DNA of 64,000 nucleotides from an uncultured Spirochaetales bacterium (lineage in GTDB: Bacteria > Spirochaetota > Spirochaetia > Sphaerochaetales > Sphaerochaetaceae), in assembly GCA_949282255.1 (NCBI GenBank), contig CASDPA010000005.1, positions 1 through 64,000 on the forward strand. The letters run 5' to 3'. The translations under genes were made by a program, and so were the position numbers. A model generated the notes under the pieces. That model had not been told where the DNA came from and made no database searches. It saw only the letters and a program-made list of their open reading frames with translations. Position 1 is the first letter of the stretch; each line of letters starts with the position of its first letter. Positions 1 through 7,741 of this stretch are shown here, in pieces.

Positions 1-62
1 CCTTATTTAGCTTCTCTGCGATTTCTGGTTATAGGTCTCGGCTTGCTTTTGGTTTATCGTGT

Positions 63-93
63 CGTCCCCGGTTGGTGTTTTGGTCCCGTCCCC
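63..93. repeat. Paired GGGGACG motifs
   Basis: On the minus strand the heptamer GGGGACG occurs twice, 24 bp apart, in the short non-coding stretch downstream of mobA. Such motifs are often seen in REP-like or miniature repeat elements, but only one copy pair is visible here. I cannot show that it is a family in this genome. Confidence 0.25.
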
Positions 94-160
94 AACAATC
101 TACAAGTAAAAGGATACTGCTTTATATAAAAAATGAGAATAGAATCGGCAATACCGCCTA

Positions 161-751
161 TTAATTAAAAAGCATGATAGTTCCATTTTCATCAATATAT
201 TCTTTTATTTTTTCAAAATCAGACATGGTATTGCAGTTAGAAAACAAAATATCATCACCATCATATCTATATGTAATGTAATCAACTTTGGAAAACAAGT
301 TTTTTACCGAGTAATTATCGGATAATAATATTCCCTTTATTGCATGGAGTGTTGCTTTATTATAAACCCCTATCAGCGGCTCAATCCTATTTCCATGCAA
401 AGCCAAAGTAACTAACGGCCTGCTTCTTGCATGCAAAGAAACAAGCTCCGACAGAAGTCCTGTCGGAATCAAAGGTGTATCAACGCTGACAACAAGACAA
501 TCATCATAAACAGCATTTAACAAAGCAGAATATATTCCACTTAAAGGCCCTTTTCCATGGTACACATCATTTACCATTTTTATTTCATTATCTGAAACAG
601 CATGACCGCTGACCATGATATCGCTGATATGCATATGCCTCAATTTCATTACCTGAAAATCAAGCATAGTCATACCAGCGATGCAAAGGGAAGCTTTATC
701 TGTTCCCATTCTTAAACTTTTTCCGCCCGAAAGTACAACAGCAGAAAGCAT
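161..751 (-). CDS. mobA: Molybdenum cofactor guanylyltransferase MobA
   Basis: MobA joins GMP to molybdopterin to make the guanine dinucleotide cofactor (MGD) used by DMSO-reductase-family enzymes. The 196-aa protein opens with the nucleotide-binding motif LSGGKSLRMGTDKA (residues 7-20), and a VDTPL motif follows near the middle. The ATG at 751 is preferred because GAGGA lies 8 nt upstream; a TTG 15 nt earlier has no such site. It is the last gene of a catabolic operon, 37 bp after an RraA-like gene. No other cofactor-synthesis gene is nearby, so its likely client is the molybdopterin oxidoreductase encoded divergently at 7.7-9.8 kb. This pairing is an inference from position. Confidence 0.9.
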   Translation of the reverse strand: MLSAVVLSGGKSLRMGTDKASLCIAGMTMLDFQVMKLRHMHISDIMVSGHAVSDNEIKMVNDVYHGKGPLSGIYSALLNAVYDDCLVVSVDTPLIPTGLLSELVSLHARSRPLVTLALHGNRIEPLIGVYNKATLHAIKGILLSDNYSVKNLFSKVDYITYRYDGDDILFSNCNTMSDFEKIKEYIDENGTIMLFN

Positions 752-788
752 TTGTCTCGTCCTCAATTAATTTTGAAAGTAATGTTTT

Positions 789-1490
789 TTACTTTCTTCC
801 AAGCATATCCAATACCCAATCAGGAGCAAGCTGCGGCAAAGGCATTCCTAAGTCTTTGGCCTTACGATAATCAAGAATAGTACCCTCTCTCTTTTTCTCG
901 TACTTGAGTTTTTCTTCTGCTTTATCCAAAACAATTTCAATATGTTTTCTTGGAATAACGCAAACTCCATCAGAATCGCCTACCACCAAATCTCCCGGAT
1001 TAACTTCAACTCCTGCACACATGATTGCAACATTGATATTTCCTATATTTTTTTTAATTGGTCCTCTTGGCATGAATCCTCGGCTATATACGGGGAACCC
1101 CAAATCTATATTTCCATCCCTATCTCTCGTGTATCCATCTACAACCATTCCTTCAAAGCCGGCTGCTTGGCAAGCGCCCATTATCAAATCACCAAAATAG
1201 GCACGCTCTGAAAAGCCTTTTCCATCGATAACCATGACATATCCGGTTCCTGGCTGACAGTAGCTGGCAACATGAATCGGGAAATTATCTCCATCGCCCG
1301 TTTCTACGGTAAGAGCAGTTCCAATGACCTTCATACCCCGTTCAACAGGATTAATGCAAGCATCCATACATCCATCATTAGGTATTTTGATTCCTGCAGA
1401 TTTTACCCCATCAAGAAGTAACGGAACGTTGAGGCTCTTACATCTGTCAATGATGCTCTTATCCAAAAGAGGTGCATTTTCATTTATCAT
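789..1490 (-). CDS. RraA-type HMG/CHA aldolase family protein
   Basis: The 233-aa protein belongs to the RraA-like fold that includes 4-hydroxy-4-methyl-2-oxoglutarate and 4-carboxy-4-hydroxy-2-oxoadipate (CHA) aldolases, which release pyruvate. Visible signatures are the GDL...A...G segment at about residues 100-115 and DGYTRD (118-123), with Arg122 and Asp123 in the positions used for substrate carboxylate and metal binding in the family. A Shine-Dalgarno AGGAG precedes the ATG. In this operon it sits with a PIG-L-fold protein of the oxalomesaconate hydratase type, which fits a role as the final C-C cleaving step. A non-catalytic RraA role (RNase E inhibitor) is unlikely in this setting. 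Confidence 0.75.
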   Translation of the reverse strand: MINENAPLLDKSIIDRCKSLNVPLLLDGVKSAGIKIPNDGCMDACINPVERGMKVIGTALTVETGDGDNFPIHVASYCQPGTGYVMVIDGKGFSERAYFGDLIMGACQAAGFEGMVVDGYTRDRDGNIDLGFPVYSRGFMPRGPIKKNIGNINVAIMCAGVEVNPGDLVVGDSDGVCVIPRKHIEIVLDKAEEKLKYEKKREGTILDYRKAKDLGMPLPQLAPDWVLDMLGRK

Positions 1491-1499
1491 AATTCACTC

Positions 1500-2291
1500 C
1501 TATCGTTTTACCATAGGCTTATATAAACCGCGTGTATTCAATCTCAAAGCTGCCAATCGTTTTAAAGAATCCTTATTGCTCATATGTCTGGACAAATCAA
1601 ATTTCTCCTCATGGACCAGATCATCAAGAGGAATTCTATATCCTCCAGGCGGCAGAGGCTTTTCAGGATAGCCTATAGGAATCAGCGTATGGATAATTAA
1701 AGGCTCCGGAATATCAAGAATCTCTTTAAATGGCGCTTGAGTATGGATGCTCATCCACTGGGATGTTAAGCCTAAAGACTGTGCAGCCAGATGAATGAGC
1801 AAAGAAGTATTTGAAAGGCTGTCAGTAAGGTGTGTTTGGTCCAAACCCATAGTATGCCCTCCTAAAACAGTTCCCCACTGCTTACGGCCATCGCCTACAA
1901 TTGCAATTACCACAGGCGCATCTCTCCATAAATGCCGAGTCTGTTTTATTCGTAACCCCTCATCTGGATCATCGCATTCAACAGAATATCCCCCATGCCT
2001 ATATTCTGGAGAACGCATCTGTTCCATCCACCACATGAGATCCATGTCAATTTGACAGTATGCCGTAAATAGTTTCTCCCTGATTTGTGCATCACGTATG
2101 ACTATGTAAGTCCAAGGCTGCGAATTCGCTCCTGAGGGCGCCCAGCGAGCAACCTCCAGGATTTTTCTTACTTGTTCATCTGATACAGGCTTATCACTGA
2201 AATTACGACAGGTACGCCGATGCTGAGCAATATCAAGGAGCACATCGTATTTTTCGTTTGAATGATCTTCCATTTCTATATCCCAGCTCAT
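1500..2291 (-). CDS. Nitroreductase-family FMN oxidoreductase
   Basis: A 263-aa protein of the FMN-dependent nitroreductase fold. The family N-terminal pattern RRTCRNF (about residues 26-32) binds the FMN phosphate, and APSGANSQPW (about 52-61) is the classical flavin-contact motif. It starts inside the stop of the upstream tctC gene (ATGA overlap at 2288-2291), so translation is probably coupled. Members reduce nitroaromatics, enones and quinones with NAD(P)H. Within this operon a reductive step on an unsaturated or aromatic acid is plausible, but the substrate cannot be read from sequence. Confidence 0.8.
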   Translation of the reverse strand: MSWDIEMEDHSNEKYDVLLDIAQHRRTCRNFSDKPVSDEQVRKILEVARWAPSGANSQPWTYIVIRDAQIREKLFTAYCQIDMDLMWWMEQMRSPEYRHGGYSVECDDPDEGLRIKQTRHLWRDAPVVIAIVGDGRKQWGTVLGGHTMGLDQTHLTDSLSNTSLLIHLAAQSLGLTSQWMSIHTQAPFKEILDIPEPLIIHTLIPIGYPEKPLPPGGYRIPLDDLVHEEKFDLSRHMSNKDSLKRLAALRLNTRGLYKPMVKR

Positions 2292-3235
2292 AAGAATTCG
2301 ATAAACTGCATCGCCGTATCATAATATTCTTCGTCGGCTTTTTTGTAATCATCGCCAAATAGCAGGTCTATGCTTACGCCAGACGATTCAGCAAACTCAA
2401 GGAAACCAGGATCAGATAATGCTTTTTTAAAACCATCTATCAGTTTCAGTACGATCTCATCGGGAGTATCTTTAGGTGCGACAATGCCTCTTCGCATAGC
2501 CATAAACGGGAAGGAATATCCTTCTTCTACAATGGTAGGAACATCAGGAAGGAATCCAATTCTTTCATCTGCCAGCACACACAAAACTTTGACCTCATCA
2601 TTGTTAACCGCTGAATCATAAGCAGCTACAGAAAAAGTCACATCTCCATTCATGACCGCAAGAGTGCATGGACTGGTGCCATTATAAGGAACCTCGTTAT
2701 AATCGATTCCCAAGGCATTAGCCATAATCCTGCTTTGCAAATACATTGCTCCACCTATGCCAGAATTAGAATTTGAAGCTTTATTGGTTTTGCAGTATTC
2801 AATCAAATCATCAATATCATTCAAAGGTGAATCGGCTTTCACCAATACCGCATAAGGAGTAATATCAAAAGATACGATATGCTTCATATCCTTTATGCTG
2901 TAATCACATTCTTTTGATATTTGGGTCACTGTCGTCAAAGGCGAGGAATGCGCCAACAATGTATACCCATCCGGATCGGCCTTCCATACATAATCGCACG
3001 CCAGCTTTCCGCCAGATCCGGCCTTGTTCTCCACAACAATAGAAGTACCTAATTCCTTTTGGAGCAACGGCTGCAATTCTCTAACGAATATATCAGGTCC
3101 CGAACCTGCTTCAGATTGGCCGATAATATGGATTGGCTGGTTTGGCCATTTGGATAAATCCTCGTTAGCTCCATTAGCAAACAAACTAATAACGCTTACA
3201 AACAAAACAAATAAAACAGCAAAAATTTTTTTCAT
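2288..3235 (-). CDS. tctC: TctC/Bug-type periplasmic substrate-binding protein
   Basis: A 315-aa extracytoplasmic receptor of the tripartite tricarboxylate transporter. A cleavable signal peptide (residues 1 to about 21) ends in the spirochaete-style LFANGANE, without a lipobox cysteine. The mature part begins WPNQPIHII and carries the Bug-family blocks GGKLACDYVWKADPDGYT and NGDVTFSVAAYDS. It overlaps both neighbours by ATGA junctions (tctA upstream at 3232-3235, nitroreductase downstream at 2288-2291). AGGAGG lies upstream of the ATG. Bug proteins bind carboxylic acids; the ligand here is probably the carboxylate degraded by the operon enzymes. Confidence 0.9.
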   Translation of the reverse strand: MKKIFAVLFVLFVSVISLFANGANEDLSKWPNQPIHIIGQSEAGSGPDIFVRELQPLLQKELGTSIVVENKAGSGGKLACDYVWKADPDGYTLLAHSSPLTTVTQISKECDYSIKDMKHIVSFDITPYAVLVKADSPLNDIDDLIEYCKTNKASNSNSGIGGAMYLQSRIMANALGIDYNEVPYNGTSPCTLAVMNGDVTFSVAAYDSAVNNDEVKVLCVLADERIGFLPDVPTIVEEGYSFPFMAMRRGIVAPKDTPDEIVLKLIDGFKKALSDPGFLEFAESSGVSIDLLFGDDYKKADEEYYDTAMQFIEFL

Positions 3236-4746
3236 TTCAGTCCTCCTTTTTCTGCATTATTTTCTGTTTTCGTTTTTTTGCACTTTGTGATCATTCTCTT
3301 TATATATGGATAGGCAATGACAAAGACCAGGAGAATTGCAAGAGCTGCAGTAATAGGCCTATTCCATATAAAAGAAAAATTACCATATATAATTAACGAT
3401 CTTCCAAGATTCGTTTCGGCCGTAGGCCCTAAAATCAGCCCAAGGACAAAACACACCATAGGATACCGAGCCTTCTTCATATAATATCCAAGTACGCCAA
3501 AGAAGACTGTTAAGATGACATCAAACAAATATCCTCTTATGCTGTAGGCACCTAACGAACATAGAATTACTATGGATGGAACCAATATCTGATAAGGCAC
3601 CACTGTTACTTTTGCAAAGAAACGTAAAAGAGGCAACCCAATTATCACTATTGCAATACAAGTCCATACAAGCCCCCAGAAGAAAGTATAGAGAACAGAG
3701 CCGGAATCCAAAAACAATCTTGGGCCAGGCACGATGTTATGAATCATCAGCAACCCCATTAAGACAGCAGCTGTCGGGCTGCCAGGTATACCAAATGCCA
3801 ATGTAGGTATAATTGCACTGCCGATTGTTCCATTATTGGCAGCTTCAGGAGCAATAACACCTTTTATATTACCGGTTCCAAATGTCTCCTTATCAGGTTC
3901 TGTTGTCTGCGTCGTCGTATATGCCAGCATGCTTGCGGCGCTACCACCCGCTCCGGGGGTAACCCCTAGCAAAACTCCCAGTAAAGAGGAACGTAAAGTT
4001 ATTTTCCAATACTTGAAACAAGCCAGGACACCATCAGACATTTTGCCGCTCAGTCTGGTATCACCAAAAATAGATTTTGCTTCTTCTGCTAAAATAATCG
4101 CTTGGGACAATCCGAAAATACCTACAGCGATTGTCATAAAATCTATTCCATCATCCAGATAAGAAATACCAAACGTAAAACGGTCATACCCGGTTAATGC
4201 ATCTCCGCCTATTGTTGCCAGCAATAATCCGAAAAAGCCGATCAACAAACCTTTGGAAAGTGATTCATGGGAAGAAGCGGCTATTATTCCTAGACCAACC
4301 ATAGCCATCATAAATTGTTCTGGAGCTCCGAAATATAAAATAATTTTTGACATGAGGGGCGTTAAGAACATCAGTGCAATACAAGAAAAGAATCCGCCTA
4401 TTGCAGAAGCTGTTAAAGAAGCCCCCAAAGCCTCTCGGCTATGCCCCTTTTTTGACATCGGAAAGCCATCGAAGCATGTCGCAGTATTGGTAGGCGTGCC
4501 TGGAATTCCCAACAAAACTGAAGTTATGGAACCACCATACATCGCACCTTGATATATTCCAGCGGCCAATAAAAGCGCATGTATAGCATCCATCCCATAT
4601 GTCAAGGGAATCAATAAGGCAATACCTGTAGTCGGTCCCAGTCCAGGAAGTGCACCAATGATGATTCCGGCAAAAGTTCCAATAAACATGTACAAAAGAT
4701 TAATCGGAGTTATTGAAGATAATAACCCACCTAATATTTCGGCCAT
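3232..4746 (-). CDS. tctA: TctA large membrane subunit of a tripartite tricarboxylate transporter
   Basis: A 504-aa polytopic protein with about 11-12 predicted membrane segments, the full length of the TctA family. The signature GALPGLGPTTGIALLIP appears near residue 33, and the second repeat carries LLGVTPGAGGSAA. TctA forms the ion-driven channel that accepts substrate from TctC. The gene follows tctB by 10 nt with AGGAGGTGAG before the ATG, and its stop overlaps the tctC start. The order tctB-tctA-tctC is unbroken, so the importer looks functional. Confidence 0.93.
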   Translation of the reverse strand: MAEILGGLLSSITPINLLYMFIGTFAGIIIGALPGLGPTTGIALLIPLTYGMDAIHALLLAAGIYQGAMYGGSITSVLLGIPGTPTNTATCFDGFPMSKKGHSREALGASLTASAIGGFFSCIALMFLTPLMSKIILYFGAPEQFMMAMVGLGIIAASSHESLSKGLLIGFFGLLLATIGGDALTGYDRFTFGISYLDDGIDFMTIAVGIFGLSQAIILAEEAKSIFGDTRLSGKMSDGVLACFKYWKITLRSSLLGVLLGVTPGAGGSAASMLAYTTTQTTEPDKETFGTGNIKGVIAPEAANNGTIGSAIIPTLAFGIPGSPTAAVLMGLLMIHNIVPGPRLFLDSGSVLYTFFWGLVWTCIAIVIIGLPLLRFFAKVTVVPYQILVPSIVILCSLGAYSIRGYLFDVILTVFFGVLGYYMKKARYPMVCFVLGLILGPTAETNLGRSLIIYGNFSFIWNRPITAALAILLVFVIAYPYIKRMITKCKKTKTENNAEKGGLK

Positions 4747-4756
4747 AACTCACCTC

Positions 4757-5224
4757 CTAGAAAAAAAGATTGAAAAGCATCCCCTTGGGCAGAAAAATGT
4801 AAAGAATTTTATTGAAAACAAAATATATGGCGATTATTGCTATTCCAGCACCAATATTTATCAAAACAGGTTTCTGTATTTTAAAAAGCACAGTAAAACA
4901 AATAGTCAGCGCTATTGAAGAAAACATGAACCCAAACAGCCACATAAGAATTACATATGCAATCAACATCCCAGCAACAAGGAAAAAGTTCTTTCTATTG
5001 TGATAAATGCTTTCTGTTTTCTCCTTTTTCTTTTGTCCTGCCAATGATTTCACTATTTCAATCATCGCCATGGCAAAAACCACAAGACAACAGACCAATG
5101 GATATTGAATCGCATCCCAAGAAAGCTTATGGATGAACATGCCATCAGTAATGATGGCTCCAGAAATAATCATCATCACAAAGGACATGATAGCTTCAAA
5201 AGGAATATGTCTTTTCTTTTCCAT
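4757..5224 (-). CDS. tctB: TctB small membrane subunit
   Basis: A 155-aa protein with four predicted hydrophobic segments, matching the small subunit of tripartite tricarboxylate transporters. The ATG at 5224 is chosen because AGGAG lies just upstream; a TTG at 5242 would overlap the preceding gene. TctB sequences are poorly conserved, and the assignment leans on size, topology and its place directly before tctA. A lysine/glutamate-rich loop (about residues 48-62) lies between the second and third segments. Confidence 0.85.
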   Translation of the reverse strand: MEKKRHIPFEAIMSFVMMIISGAIITDGMFIHKLSWDAIQYPLVCCLVVFAMAMIEIVKSLAGQKKKEKTESIYHNRKNFFLVAGMLIAYVILMWLFGFMFSSIALTICFTVLFKIQKPVLINIGAGIAIIAIYFVFNKILYIFLPKGMLFNLFF

Positions 5225-5238
5225 AATGCTCCTCTCGT

Positions 5239-5967
5239 TCAAAGTAATTCAGATGCAACTACAGGAAATACACGTGAAAAACTTTCTGCATATTTATAAT
5301 TCTGGCAGCCGGAAAGCCGTCTTGCATGATTCCCTCTCATAAAAGCTCTTTGGGTATAATACTCGATCAAATGAGATTGGGCCTTAAAGCATTTCATGGC
5401 AGCAACCTTTTTATCATAGACATCGGTTATATCGACGAATTGCCCAGGAACATAATGAGACAGTTCTGTTTGGTGCGGTTCGAAACCAAATATTTGCATC
5501 TGTTTTGTTGTTCTGGTCCCTTCGATACAGACCCCATTGGAATTTGAGATAACGCTGCATCTGAAAACAAAGTCACAAACTGCATTATGATCAGGATTCA
5601 GCACATCATATTTATCATGAGTGATTATGTAATCAGGAGCAAAATCCCTGATTTTTTTTACCATGCGTTCTTCCATCATGCGGTCTATGACCAATGGATA
5701 GTCATCATAATCCCAAAACTCAATATCCTTTAATTGCAAAATATCCGCAGCAGCCAAAGTCTCTTCTTTTCTTATTGATTTAACCTTATCCGCCGTAGCG
5801 CCGGCTTGCTTCCATAAATCATTAGACTCCCCACGGACACCAAAAGTCAGCACAACAACACAAACCTCAGCTCCACCCTGGATATACTTGGCAATTGTGC
5901 CGCCGCTTCTCCAGACATAATCTGCTGCATGAGCAGAGACCACAAGCAATTTTTTTCCAGCAATCAT
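5239..5967 (-). CDS. PIG-L/LmbE-fold protein, 4-oxalomesaconate hydratase-like
   Basis: A 242-aa protein of the PIG-L (LmbE) fold. Deacetylases of this fold carry AHPDD, with the first Asp as general base. Here the motif is SAHAADYVWRSGG (residues 11-23), so the base is Ala while His13 and Asp16 remain for metal. From family knowledge, GalB-type 4-oxalomesaconate hydratases share this AH.AD.VWR pattern. A later metal histidine is suggested by NPDHNAV. The ATG at 5967 has GGAGG 6 nt upstream; a GTG lies one codon earlier. The neighbouring RraA-type aldolase would take the hydratase product, supporting a hydratase over a sugar deacetylase. Confidence 0.7.
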   Translation of the reverse strand: MIAGKKLLVVSAHAADYVWRSGGTIAKYIQGGAEVCVVVLTFGVRGESNDLWKQAGATADKVKSIRKEETLAAADILQLKDIEFWDYDDYPLVIDRMMEERMVKKIRDFAPDYIITHDKYDVLNPDHNAVCDFVFRCSVISNSNGVCIEGTRTTKQMQIFGFEPHQTELSHYVPGQFVDITDVYDKKVAAMKCFKAQSHLIEYYTQRAFMRGNHARRLSGCQNYKYAESFSRVFPVVASELL

Positions 5968-5983
5968 CACTATCCTCCAATTA

Positions 5984-6868
5984 CTATTTTTTCAGCAACC
6001 AACGCGGATTAACGTTTACCATCTTATGTATCTCAATATCAGAAAAACCGTTCAGCTTGAGATCTTCACAATACTTCTGCAATCCCTCATCAGGGTACAA
6101 CGCATTCTTTTGGCCAAGATCTGTTGAAAGTACAATATGATCTGCACCTATTGCTTTTATTTGTTCTATTTCATTGCTAAGACATGACTTACCTGTTGCG
6201 TAGGTTGTGTAGCAGTGTTCCATGAATGCGCCAAAAGACACAAGTTTTTTCTGCTCTTCGATAGTGTAATATGTATTAGGAAATGTCACATGTGTGATTA
6301 TGATCCTTTTTACACCGCGATTTGCAGCTGCCTCCACCAAAGCAAAGGTTTCTTGATGCGATATATGGCTAGTGGCCAGAATAATATCGTATTTTGCAAT
6401 GATATCTAAAATCTGGAGGACACTCTGCTTTAATTCTCCATTTTTTTCCAAAAGGGAAATTGAAGGATTGATAATCCCATCTTCGCGCAATTGCATAACT
6501 ATTTTTGCCCAGTATGGCAGAATTTTGCATTTATCGCTAAAAACATATGTTCTTTCATTTTCACTGTCGCAAGTAGGAAACCATACAAGCTTTATTCCGG
6601 ATCTGCATGCCATTTCTAGCGCAGAAGGATTCATGCCTCCTACCGAGCTATTTAAAGTGATTGTACCTATGGCATCGCATTCTGGAAACATTTTATTAAT
6701 CAATTGAGCTCTTTCTGAAGTACAGAAGTAATGGGATTTTATTGCGTATCCAGCCATTTTGCTTTTTATAATCCGCTGTGCCATTTCAATATCATCCATC
6801 CTACGTTCCAAAACATCAGGGGCAGAATGGACATGCAAATCATAAGCTCCTTCAATATAGTTTTTCAT
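5984..6868 (-). CDS. DUF6282 amidohydrolase-like TIM-barrel protein
   Basis: First gene of the operon, 294 aa. The N-terminus carries DLHVHSAPDVL (residues 10-20) with the HxH metal pair typical of amidohydrolase and PHP barrels; further candidate ligands are SHISHQE and THVTFPNT in the second half and STDLGQ near the C-terminus. The pattern matches proteins annotated as DUF6282, whose reaction is unknown. Its place ahead of an oxalomesaconate-hydratase-like gene suggests a lactone or amide hydrolysis feeding that step, comparable to LigI acting before LigJ and LigK in other bacteria. That parallel is inference. GGAGAGG precedes the ATG. Confidence 0.7.
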   Translation of the reverse strand: MKNYIEGAYDLHVHSAPDVLERRMDDIEMAQRIIKSKMAGYAIKSHYFCTSERAQLINKMFPECDAIGTITLNSSVGGMNPSALEMACRSGIKLVWFPTCDSENERTYVFSDKCKILPYWAKIVMQLREDGIINPSISLLEKNGELKQSVLQILDIIAKYDIILATSHISHQETFALVEAAANRGVKRIIITHVTFPNTYYTIEEQKKLVSFGAFMEHCYTTYATGKSCLSNEIEQIKAIGADHIVLSTDLGQKNALYPDEGLQKYCEDLKLNGFSDIEIHKMVNVNPRWLLKK

Positions 6869-6902
6869 AGCACCTCTCCTAAACCAAAAGGATATTGTTT
6901 CT

Positions 6903-6923
6903 CAAAATTGTTCAACAATCTTG
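6903..6923. promoter_or_regulatory. 21-bp palindromic operator, likely GntR site
   Basis: An inverted repeat centred on C6913: arms CAAxATTGTT and AACAATxTTG match at 9 of 10 positions. The core TTGTTCAACAA fits the TNGTNNNACNA pattern of FadR/FCD-type GntR operators. It begins 7 bp downstream of the minus-strand -10 box, where a bound repressor would block initiation of the catabolic operon, and lies 152 bp before the divergent gntR start. Confidence 0.65.
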
Positions 6924-6929
6924 ATTTGC

Positions 6930-6957
6930 ATTTTAATACGAAAATAGCATATGTCAA
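6930..6957 (-). promoter_or_regulatory. Promoter of the catabolic operon
   Basis: TTGACA (6957-6952), a 16-nt spacer, then TAAAAT (6935-6930), reading toward the DUF6282 gene at 6868. The palindromic operator overlaps the expected transcription start. Confidence 0.6.
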
Positions 6958-7075
6958 GTTTTTTTTGAAGTCTCCTCTGTTTTTTCCCTTGACATCAAAA
7001 AGAAAGAGAATAAAAGTATTATATATGAATATTAGAATTGTTTAGCAAAATATCTCTACAATAATTGAGGAATAT

Positions 7076-7723
7076 ATGAAAGAAAACACTAAAAGTGACA
7101 AAATTTATGAAGACCTGAAAAACGAGATTATCAGAGGTGACTACCCCCCAGCTTTTGCTCTTACCGAAACTGAGCTCGCACGCAGATTTAACGTGACAAG
7201 AAACACGATAAAGAAAATATTGTTCATGTTGGAAGCTGACGGCCTTGTCACAATGGAAAATAATAAAAGCGCAAAAATAAAGACCTATTCAATTGAAGAA
7301 GTTTTAGAATTCCTTGAAGTGAGAGAAGAACTGGAAAGTTTCATCATCCGTAACGCAATCAGAAACATCAAAGGCGAACAAATTGAAGAATTGTCTCAGC
7401 TTCTTGACAAAATGAAAAAGCTGAAAGAGGAAAAAAATCTTATTGAATACAGCAATTGTAACAGATTATTTCATGATGTTATTTATAAAGCATGCAGCAA
7501 TAAGACAGCAGTAGATTTGACAATGCATCTCAAAAATCAAATGAAAAAATATAATGGAAAAACCATACTTGCTCCAGGTAGAGATGAAGCATCTTTAACA
7601 GAACACACGAAAATTCTTGAAGCAATTAAAAACAAAGATGAAAAAACAGCAGAATTATATATGCGCATACACATACGTAATGTTGCCAATACCTTTCAAA
7701 CTTACTACACATTGCTTTTTTAA
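7076..7723 (+). CDS. GntR-family regulator with FCD-type C-terminus
   Basis: A 215-aa repressor-type protein. Residues 1-70 form the winged helix (ETELARRFNVTRNTIKKIL), followed by an all-helical ligand domain of FCD type containing the conserved FHDVIYKACSN segment and a later HTKILEAI. It is divergent from the catabolic operon and 18 nt upstream of the molybdoenzyme gene, with GAGG before its ATG. It most likely controls both transcription units through the palindrome at 6903-6923, in response to a carboxylate. Confidence 0.85.
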   Translation: MKENTKSDKIYEDLKNEIIRGDYPPAFALTETELARRFNVTRNTIKKILFMLEADGLVTMENNKSAKIKTYSIEEVLEFLEVREELESFIIRNAIRNIKGEQIEELSQLLDKMKKLKEEKNLIEYSNCNRLFHDVIYKACSNKTAVDLTMHLKNQMKKYNGKTILAPGRDEASLTEHTKILEAIKNKDEKTAELYMRIHIRNVANTFQTYYTLLF

Positions 7724-7741
7724 TGTTTTCAGGAGAGGGAC

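Noticed and set aside
1-160. Transposase end at the left edge
   Set aside because: Only the paired GGGGACG motifs are visible; no frame in these 160 bp reads as a known transposase terminus.
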